Shown: positions 33,896 through 40,941 of the stretch, one piece after another
Numbering within the stretch: position 1 is the stretch's first letter
How the letters are laid out: each line of letters begins with the position of its first letter
Source: Pseudomonas sp. LB-090624
GTDB lineage: Bacteria > Pseudomonadota > Gammaproteobacteria > Pseudomonadales > Pseudomonadaceae
Length of the DNA stretch: 46,031 nucleotides
NCBI RefSeq assembly: GCF_003205205.1
Contig: NZ_QJRL01000034.1
Coordinates: forward strand, 1-46,031
Direction: 5' to 3'
Position numbers and translations under genes: made by a program
Notes under the pieces: generated by a model
Told to the model about the DNA's origin: nothing
Databases searched by the model: none
What the model saw: the letters and a program-made list of their open reading frames with translations, nothing else

Positions 33896-34801
33896 ATGAG
33901 TACATTCGCCATGGCATCAGAAAAGCTAAAGCTTTTTTATAAAGGCAGCAACATTGCCACGATGCGCACTCACGATTATCACCGTGCAGTTATCAGCGGC
34001 AGCGGCCAAAATCTATGCGAAATATCCAGCCAAAATTCACAAGCACGTTTATTGGCTACCGACGCGCAAGGCTCAACCGTCTGCATGGTGTCCACAAGCC
34101 TTACCCCAATCGCTTATAGCCCATATGGCCAAGACAGTTTGGCAGCAGGTAGCCTGGCACTACCCCGATTTACGGGGCAATGGTGGTTACCCATGGCGAT
34201 CGGCTACATGCTGGGAAGCGGTTACCGAGTTTTCAATCCAGCGTTGATGCGCTTTTTCAGTCCAGACAACTTATCACCCTTTGAAAAAGGGGGAATAAAT
34301 GCCTATAGATACTGTGAAAGTGAGCCAATAAACAATATCGATCCTTCGGGTCACTTTCTGATGCGAACCTTAAAAAGGTTAAAGGGCATCCACAGAAGCC
34401 AGCTGTATTCCAAACTAAACAGAATGGAGGCCCAACGCAACAGCGGGAAACCGCTTAGCAAGGAAAACAGTTTCGGAAGAAGAAAATATCGTGAACTTGA
34501 AAAATTAGCTGATAGAGACCTGGCTGATTCTAAACAACGTTTAGAACACATCGAGAACATACAAAAAGAAGCAGACAAAGAGATATCCGCCAACCCCAAG
34601 GCATATACTCAAAAGGCAATATGGGAAGCCAACGCCTCAATAAGTGCTGCATTCGAAGCACCAGCAATAGCAAATGCCGACGATTTAGCTACGCAGACAC
34701 TGCTCAGTGAAATGGCAGTTGGATTTTTCAAGGGTAAGAAACGCTACTATCTACCACCCACCACCCCTACATCCATAAGGCAGTCCAGAGCTACACCATA
34801 G
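33896..34801 (+). CDS. Orphan RHS-core protein with variable C-terminal domain (putative toxin)
   Basis: Product of about 301 residues from ATG 33896; ATGs at 33857 and 33911 are alternatives and none has a strong Shine-Dalgarno. The first half carries the RHS repeat-associated core: LLATDAQGSTVCM, IAYSPYGQDS, GSGYRVFNPALMRFFSPDNL, SPFEKGGINAYRYCESEPIN and the junction NNIDPSGH. The 130 or so residues after it are unrelated to the core, Lys-rich and helical (KLNRMEAQRNSGKPLSKENS). In polymorphic toxins this is where the effector lies. Base composition is clearly AT-richer than the neighbours (about 40% GC in a counted 60-base line). No full-length RHS gene, secretion gene or evident immunity gene adjoins. 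Confidence 0.8.
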   Translation: MSTFAMASEKLKLFYKGSNIATMRTHDYHRAVISGSGQNLCEISSQNSQARLLATDAQGSTVCMVSTSLTPIAYSPYGQDSLAAGSLALPRFTGQWWLPMAIGYMLGSGYRVFNPALMRFFSPDNLSPFEKGGINAYRYCESEPINNIDPSGHFLMRTLKRLKGIHRSQLYSKLNRMEAQRNSGKPLSKENSFGRRKYRELEKLADRDLADSKQRLEHIENIQKEADKEISANPKAYTQKAIWEANASISAAFEAPAIANADDLATQTLLSEMAVGFFKGKKRYYLPPTTPTSIRQSRATP

Positions 34802-34861
34802 ATACGTGCACTGAGAAGAAATTATTTATCAACTCAGTGCAACATTCCCCCTGCAAAAACA

Positions 34862-35638
34862 CTATCCCTTCAAAGCCTTCTTCGGATAGATGTCATACCG
34901 GCTCGACTTGCCTTCCAGGCTATGGCTGGGCTTCGGCCCATCGATGATCGGTGCCTTGCGAGGGCGTTTCACCACCACCCGGTGACTGGCCAGCGCCAGG
35001 GCGGCTTCGAGCAGCGCCGGGGCATCCAGGTCATCACCCACCAAAGGCCGGAACACACGCATTTCCTTTTTCACCAACGCACTCTTGTCGCGGTGCGGGA
35101 ACATCGGGTCAAGGTAGATCACCTGCGGCGCATCGCCTTCCCAACTGCGCATGCGCTCGATGGCGTTGCCAGTCAGCAGGCGCATGCGCCCGACGATGGG
35201 GCCGACCTCATCATCCGTCCGCGCCCGCGCCAAGCCATCTTCCAGCAGCGCGGCAATCAATGGCTGGCGTTCGATCAGGGTCATCTGGCAGCCCAGGCTG
35301 GCCAGCACGAACGCATCCTTGCCCAGGCCCGCCGTGGCATCCAGCACCTGCGGCCGTACACCCTGGGCAATGCCCACGGCCTTGGCGATCATCTGCCCGT
35401 TGCCGCCGCCAAACTGGCGGCGATGCGCGGCCTGGCCTTCGACGAAGTCCACACGCACCGGCCCCGGAGCCTGTGGGCCCAGCTGTTGGATCTGCAAGCC
35501 ATCAACACCCACCTGCACGGCAAACCCGGCGGCCTCGTCCTGCAGCGGTAGCGCCAGGCGCTCGGCCCACGCAGCGGCCTGCGCTTCGAATTCAGCCGAC
35601 AGCGCCTCGACCCGGATACCTGTGCCCTGCTCTTCCAT
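34862..35638 (-). CDS. rsmJ: 16S rRNA (guanine-1516-N2) methyltransferase
   Basis: SAM-dependent enzyme of 258 residues that methylates G1516 of 16S rRNA. The SAM motif is QVLDATAGLGKDAFVLASLGC, followed by LIERQPLIAALLEDGLARA and the catalytic-type motif VIYLDPMFPHRDKSALVKKEM. The C-terminus HRVVVKRPRKAPII with PSHSLEGKSSRYDIY is typical of the family. ATG 35638 has AGGTG upstream; one three-codon extension is possible. Its 3' end faces the RHS gene at 60 bp. Confidence 0.94.
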   Translation of the reverse strand: MEEQGTGIRVEALSAEFEAQAAAWAERLALPLQDEAAGFAVQVGVDGLQIQQLGPQAPGPVRVDFVEGQAAHRRQFGGGNGQMIAKAVGIAQGVRPQVLDATAGLGKDAFVLASLGCQMTLIERQPLIAALLEDGLARARTDDEVGPIVGRMRLLTGNAIERMRSWEGDAPQVIYLDPMFPHRDKSALVKKEMRVFRPLVGDDLDAPALLEAALALASHRVVVKRPRKAPIIDGPKPSHSLEGKSSRYDIYPKKALKG

Positions 35639-35741
35639 CTTCAACACCTAGAAATTGAACCCAGCCATTAAGGTATCAGCCGTGACGGCCGATACAGGCA
35701 ATATCCCGCTATTCTGCCAGAGCACAACGCGCGCGACTGCC

Positions 35742-36362
35742 ATGTCAGATACTCTTCCCATCGGCTTGACCTATTTGTCGCCTGTCGGCAACTACAGTCA
35801 GCACAATACCCAGGCACTCGGGGGCGTCAGCCACCTGTGGCAGGATTTCTTTGCCCGGGCCATGACCGAGCAGCAGGAAGAGCCGGTAGACAGCGTCAGC
35901 CAATCGTTCGTGCAGTACGACCAGGACAGCGGCGAACCGATCGGTGGCGCACGCGCGCTGGCCATGATCGACGCCCAGCGCGCCTGCCCGGTGCACGGCA
36001 CCATCGTGGCGCCGCCCGAGCCGTTGTTTCTACCCAAGGCCGAGCTTGAAGCCAAGCTGCTGCCGCCCGCCCCCGAGCCGTTCAGCGCCATGGAACTGAT
36101 CGAGCAACAGCGCCAGCTCGACATCAACAACAGCTGGCTGCGCCCGGTGGTGATGAGCCAGGGTCAGCCCATCGCCGAACCCGGCCCTGGCCCTGCTCCG
36201 CGCTCGCTGTTCCTGCCCATCGCCGAGCTGGAAAGCAACTTGCTGGACCCGGCCCCGGAACCTTTCGACGACGCCACACTGGCGAAGCAGCAGAATGACC
36301 TGGAGTTCGATATCCACTGGGCACGCCCAGTGGTCCTGAACAACGTGCGCGCGTACGCCTGA
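35742..36362 (+). CDS. Hypothetical protein with an internal 61-residue-period duplication
   Basis: Function not recognised; 206 residues, no signal peptide or membrane helix. Two copies of one motif are plain. LFLPKAELEAKLLPPAPEPF ... EQQRQLDINNSWLRPVV spans residues 95-137. LFLPIAELESNLLDPAPEPF ... KQQNDLEFDIHWARPVV spans 156-198. A third, weaker copy may lie at 41-67 (EQQ ... GEPI). The linker is Pro-rich. The ATG at 35742 is chosen because MSDTLPIGLTYLSPVG begins the ordered-looking part; the Shine-Dalgarno is poor. Its stop is only two bases from that of the convergent extensin-like gene. Confidence 0.72.
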   Translation: MSDTLPIGLTYLSPVGNYSQHNTQALGGVSHLWQDFFARAMTEQQEEPVDSVSQSFVQYDQDSGEPIGGARALAMIDAQRACPVHGTIVAPPEPLFLPKAELEAKLLPPAPEPFSAMELIEQQRQLDINNSWLRPVVMSQGQPIAEPGPGPAPRSLFLPIAELESNLLDPAPEPFDDATLAKQQNDLEFDIHWARPVVLNNVRAYA

Positions 36363-36364
36363 GG

Positions 36365-37054
36365 CTAACGACAGATCTGCCAGCGCCCCATGTCCAGGTG
36401 GAAGTGGTTGCGGTGCGCAGTGTTGTAGTCCGGCCCCAATACCGTGCTGAAGCTCTCGCAAGCCGCCCGCTGTACCCGGCGCAGAAACGCCGCCTTCTGC
36501 CCACCCGCCTGCCAGTCACGCGTCAGGACAATACGCTGGCCGTCCTGCAAGCGAAAGCCGCTGATGTCCAGAGCATTGGCCGTGGCGTGCTGGCTCAAAC
36601 GGCCCTGCTTGCGGTGGTAGACATTGCGGCAGGCAAAGCTGCCCAGGTGGTCGACCTGCGTCACCGCTTGCCCAAACACGTCCTGGGCCGCCGGCTGCAA
36701 GCCATGGTTTTCGAACAGGGCGTAGGCCACCGCCAATGGGCAACTGGCCAGGAAGCTGCTGCTGAGGCGCGCCTGGCCGCTTTCGATACGCCATATATTT
36801 TGCAACGGGCAGTTGGCCGAGGGCGGGCTATCGGCTTGTGCCCGGTAGCGCAGCTGGCTGGTTTCCAGTGCCTGGCGGCACAGCACCGGGTCATTGCGCA
36901 AGCGCGAAAGCTTGTAAGGCGTCAGCAGGTTGGGCGGCTGGCGCACGTCCAAGGGCGCCCATGGGTTCCACACCGCAGGCAGGCGCCAGCCCAAGTACCA
37001 TGCCAGGCCGGCCACCGACAGCAGGCCGGCCAGCAGCACCAGCGCGGCCCGCAT
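36365..37054 (-). CDS. Extensin-like C-terminal domain protein
   Basis: Membrane-anchored protein of 229 residues with one N-terminal helix (RAALVLLAGLLSVAGLAWYL). The catalytic-looking domain has GSFACRNVYHRKQGRLSQHATANALDISGF and, at the end, YNTAHRNHFHLDMG. These carry the His/Asp pattern of zinc D-Ala-D-Ala peptidases (extensin-like family, PF06904), so a role in peptidoglycan is possible but unproven. Four or more Cys suggest periplasmic disulfides. Its start overlaps the stop of the ICL/PEPM gene by one base (TGATG), so the two are coupled. Confidence 0.82.
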   Translation of the reverse strand: MRAALVLLAGLLSVAGLAWYLGWRLPAVWNPWAPLDVRQPPNLLTPYKLSRLRNDPVLCRQALETSQLRYRAQADSPPSANCPLQNIWRIESGQARLSSSFLASCPLAVAYALFENHGLQPAAQDVFGQAVTQVDHLGSFACRNVYHRKQGRLSQHATANALDISGFRLQDGQRIVLTRDWQAGGQKAAFLRRVQRAACESFSTVLGPDYNTAHRNHFHLDMGRWQICR

Positions 37055-37884
37055 CAGCGGCGGAACAGGTCGTTTAGCTGGGCGAAGGGCAGTGCCTGTT
37101 CACCGTAGCCAAACGTACCCTCATCGCGAATTTCCAGCGCCGCCCGGTGGAAGGCCCCCAGTGCAGCACGGGCCAGTGACGAACCGACGCTGATACGACG
37201 CACACCCAGGTCCTGCAACTGGTTCACGCTCAGCGGCACCCCGGCCATGCCCATCAGCACGTTCACTGGCCGCGGGGCAACGGCCTGCACCACCGCCCGT
37301 ACTTCTTCGACAGTTCGCAGCCCGGGGGCGTACAGTACATCGGCGCCAGCCTCCGCATAGGCTTGCAGGCGCAGAATGGTGTCGTCCAGGTCCATGCGCC
37401 CGTGCAGCAAGTTTTCTGCCCGGGCGCAAAGAGTGAACGGAAATGGCAGGCCACGCGCGGCCTCTACCGCCGCGCGTACGCGCTCCACCGCCAGGCCGAA
37501 GTCATAGATAGGCGCATCGCTTCGGCCACTGGCATCCTCGATGGAGCCGCCCACCAGACCCACCTCCGCAGCGCGCAGGATGGTCTGTGCGCAATTCTCC
37601 GGCAGGTCGCCAAAACCGTTCTCCAGGTCTGCAGCCACCGGCAACGGCGTGGCATCGACAATCTCACCGGCATTGTCCAGCGTGTCGTCCAGGCTCAAGG
37701 CGCCTTCGGCATCCGGGCGGCCCAGGCTGAAAGCCAGGCCGGCACTGGTGGTGGCCAGCGCCTCGAAGCCGAGGCTGGCCAGCAACTTGGCAGAACCGGC
37801 GTCCCACGGGTTGGGGATGACGAACGCTCCATCGCGCTCATGTAGAGCCTTGAAGGCTTCGGCTCGCAGGGTTTGCACATCCAT
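37054..37884 (-). CDS. Isocitrate lyase / PEP mutase family protein
   Basis: TIM-barrel enzyme of 276 residues from the ICL/PEPM superfamily. The N-terminal block FVIPNPWDAGSAKLLASLGFEALATTSAG is typical, followed by LPVAADLENGFGD with the metal-binding Asp and VGGSIEDASG with the conserved Glu. The KKCGH motif of true isocitrate lyase is absent, so that activity is not expected; the reaction is unknown. ATG 37884 has GGAGG six bases upstream, which decides the start. It lies 27 bp after the DUF72 gene in the same direction. Confidence 0.87.
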   Translation of the reverse strand: MDVQTLRAEAFKALHERDGAFVIPNPWDAGSAKLLASLGFEALATTSAGLAFSLGRPDAEGALSLDDTLDNAGEIVDATPLPVAADLENGFGDLPENCAQTILRAAEVGLVGGSIEDASGRSDAPIYDFGLAVERVRAAVEAARGLPFPFTLCARAENLLHGRMDLDDTILRLQAYAEAGADVLYAPGLRTVEEVRAVVQAVAPRPVNVLMGMAGVPLSVNQLQDLGVRRISVGSSLARAALGAFHRAALEIRDEGTFGYGEQALPFAQLNDLFRR

Positions 37885-37911
37885 GGTCAACCTCCGGCAG
37901 TCAGGGAAAGG

Positions 37912-38781
<870 letters not shown>

Positions 38782-38785
38782 CCCA

Positions 38786-39076
38786 TCAAATGTACAGGTC
38801 GAGCCCCAGTACTTCCATGTCCCAGTCGGTAAAACCGGCGGTGCTCAGGTAACTGGCCAATGCGGTGGCGGTGCGGCGGTCACGGGCGCGAGGGAAGATC
38901 ATGTCTTGCTGGCGGGCGGGCAGTCCACCGCTGCGACGGCGGGCGGCTGCTTCCACGGGTGCAGACTGGCTGTCTTCGATCACCTCGGCATCATCGATGG
39001 CTTCGTCACGCGCCGATGCCTTGCGCGGGGTGCGCTTGACCGGATAGGACTGCGATGAGAAACCGTCGATACGCAT
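38786..39076 (-). CDS. Small conserved hypothetical protein, 96 residues
   Basis: Not recognised as a known domain. It begins MRIDGFSSQSYPVKRTPRKA, with an acidic/low-complexity middle (DEAIDDAEVIEDSQSAPVEAAARRRSG) and a more ordered C-terminus (ATALASYLSTAGFTDWDMEVLGLDLYI). The middle looks disordered. The start is preferred over an in-frame upstream codon at 39106 because the MRIDG start fits similar Pseudomonas proteins from memory. The four-base gap to DUF72 supports translation. Confidence 0.7.
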   Translation of the reverse strand: MRIDGFSSQSYPVKRTPRKASARDEAIDDAEVIEDSQSAPVEAAARRRSGGLPARQQDMIFPRARDRRTATALASYLSTAGFTDWDMEVLGLDLYI

Positions 39077-39207
39077 GGCATGAGCACTCAGGACCAATGA
39101 TGGCAATTTAGCAGCATCAGAGTTCCGTCGCTAATGCTCGAGTGATAACTGGACCACAGATCGCACAAAAGGTTTTAGAGTGAACGGCGATAACCGACGA
39201 ACAGCAC

Positions 39208-39882
39208 TCAGTGCTTCTTGGGCGTAGCTACATTATCGCGCAAATATACCGGTTGCGCCTGTTCGGCAACCATTGCCTCGCCACGCGCCCAGGCAAAGCT
39301 GGCCAAGCTGAGAATGTCCAGCGCGTTGGGCAAAGCGCCAGGGTTGCTGGCCGCCACCTGCACCGCCAGGCGCTCGGCATAGCCCCAGCCGGTACCGGCA
39401 CCGAACCACTCGCCGTTGCTGCCGGCCGGCAGCGCTACCTGCTCGGGCGGCAACACCGCCTCGCGGCCCACAAGGCGCATTTCACCCGCCGTCGCCTGGT
39501 AGCAGCCCCAGTACACTTCATCCATGCGCGCATCGATGGCGGCCGCCACCTGCTGCGCGCCGTGCTCACGCAAGGCACCCTGGGCCAGTGCAGCCAGGTT
39601 GGACACCGGCAGCACCGGACGCTCCAGCGCGAAGGCCAGGCCCTGGACCACACCGATGGCGATGCGCACGCCAGTGAATGCCCCCGGGCCACGGCCAAAG
39701 GCAATGGCATCCAGTGCATTCAGCGCGACGCCGGATTCGGCCAGCAACTGCTTGATCATCGGCAGCAGCTTCTGCGCGTGCTGACGTGGAATCACCTCGT
39801 AATGGCTGGTTACCTTGCCATCATGCAGCAGCGCGACGGAACAGGCTTCGGTGGCGGTATCCAGGGCCAGCAGGGTGGTCAT
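39208..39882 (-). CDS. tsaB: tRNA threonylcarbamoyladenosine biosynthesis protein TsaB
   Basis: ASKHA-fold protein of 224 residues that forms the TsaBDE complex which moves threonylcarbamoyl from TC-AMP to A37 of tRNA. The N-terminal LLALDTATEACSVALLHDGK and the segment ALDAIAFGRGPGAFTGVRIAIGVVQGLAFALERPVLPVSNLAAL are diagnostic. It lies downstream of adk, separated by a strong palindromic terminator. TcdA (18050) acts later on the same modified base. Confidence 0.94.
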   Translation of the reverse strand: MTTLLALDTATEACSVALLHDGKVTSHYEVIPRQHAQKLLPMIKQLLAESGVALNALDAIAFGRGPGAFTGVRIAIGVVQGLAFALERPVLPVSNLAALAQGALREHGAQQVAAAIDARMDEVYWGCYQATAGEMRLVGREAVLPPEQVALPAGSNGEWFGAGTGWGYAERLAVQVAASNPGALPNALDILSLASFAWARGEAMVAEQAQPVYLRDNVATPKKH

Positions 39883-39985
39883 CGAACGGGTATCCAGATG
39901 CGAGTGAAAAAGAGCGGCAGTATAGAGCAGCAGCGCCGTTGTGTCCCCAGGGGGCGCTGTGCGGCCGTGGGTTGCGGCCCTGAAA

Positions 39986-40015
39986 CGACAACGGCCCGCT
40001 AGCGGGCCGTTGTCG
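39986..40015. terminator. Terminator downstream of adk
   Basis: A perfect 30-base palindrome whose arms read CGACAACGGCCCGCT and its complement. It starts 18 bases after the adk stop on the minus strand and is followed by TTTC. With no unpaired loop in the palindrome, the hairpin tip must open a few pairs. Confidence 0.75.
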
Positions 40016-40033
40016 GGATGCGTCAGGCGTGGA

Positions 40034-40684
40034 TCAGCTCAGGGCTGCCAGAACCTTGGCGGTGATGGCTTCAACCGAGCCAACGCCTTCGATGTGGCTG
40101 TACTTCGGCTTGCCGGCATTGGCGGCCGACAGCTTCTGGTAGAAGTCCACCAGTGGCTTGGTCTGGCTGTGGTAAACCGACAGGCGATGGCGAACGGTTT
40201 CTTCCTTGTCGTCATCGCGCTGGATCAGCTCTTCGCCGGTCTGGTCGTCCTTGCCTTCCACTTTCGGCGGGTTGTACTGAATGTGGTAGGTGCGGCCCGA
40301 GGCCAGGTGCACGCGGCGGCCAGCCATGCGGCCGACGATTTCTTCGTCGTCCACGGCAATTTCGACCACGGCATCGATGTCGACGCCGGCAGCGACCATT
40401 GCTTCGGCTTGCGGGATGGTGCGTGGGAAGCCGTCGAACAGGCAGCCATTGGCGCAATCAGGCTGGGCGATGCGCTCCTTGACCAGGCTGATGATCAGCT
40501 CGTCGGACACCAGTTGGCCGGCATCCATGACTTTCTTCAGTTCCAGGCCCAGCGGGGTGCCGGCCTTAACGGCGGCACGCAGCATGTCACCGGTGGAAAT
40601 CTGGGGGATACCGAACTTTTCGGTGATGAACTTTGCCTGAGTACCTTTACCGGCCCCGGGAGCTCCCAGCAGAATTACGCGCAT
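40034..40684 (-). CDS. adk: Adenylate kinase
   Basis: Interconverts AMP, ATP and ADP. The 216-residue long form begins MRVILLGAPGAGKGTQAKFI with the P-loop, followed by ISTGDMLRAAVKAGTP and LFDGFPRTIPQAEAM. The long LID domain (RRVHLASGRTYHIQYNPPKVEGKDDQTGEELIQRDDDK) lacks the four-Cys zinc site, as in other Gram-negatives. GAGGAG lies before the ATG, so the longer in-frame reading up to 40915 is rejected. Confidence 0.97.
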   Translation of the reverse strand: MRVILLGAPGAGKGTQAKFITEKFGIPQISTGDMLRAAVKAGTPLGLELKKVMDAGQLVSDELIISLVKERIAQPDCANGCLFDGFPRTIPQAEAMVAAGVDIDAVVEIAVDDEEIVGRMAGRRVHLASGRTYHIQYNPPKVEGKDDQTGEELIQRDDDKEETVRHRLSVYHSQTKPLVDFYQKLSAANAGKPKYSHIEGVGSVEAITAKVLAALS

Positions 40685-40784
40685 CTCGTGCTCCTCAAAT
40701 TTTTTTATGAAATTCAATGGATTCGGCAAACTGGGCCGAGTCCGGAAAATCGGGTATGACCACAAATCGGTCAGAAGGCTGCTC

Positions 40785-40813
40785 AAGATACACAGCGCCC
40801 GGCAGCCAGACAA
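40785..40813 (-). promoter_or_regulatory. Probable sigma-70 promoter of adk
   Basis: On the minus strand TTGTCT (40808-40813) and TATCTT (40785-40790) are 17 bases apart, about 100 bases before the adk start. The rest of the ppc-adk gap (40685-40941) shows nothing else clear. Confidence 0.5.
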
Positions 40814-40941
40814 GCGTCCCAAAGTTGCAGGAATGCGCCACTTGCGGCTGAGCGGGCTGGCGGTTGCGCCCAGTGCAACCACCCGCCCCATTGTCGGGCC
40901 GGGCCTGTATGGCACTCGCCAGACACGACCCGGGCTCGCCC

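Noticed and set aside
37054..37884. Isocitrate lyase (aceA) or methylisocitrate lyase (prpB)
   Set aside because: The KKCGH/KRCGH catalytic motif is absent and no glyoxylate or methylcitrate genes adjoin.
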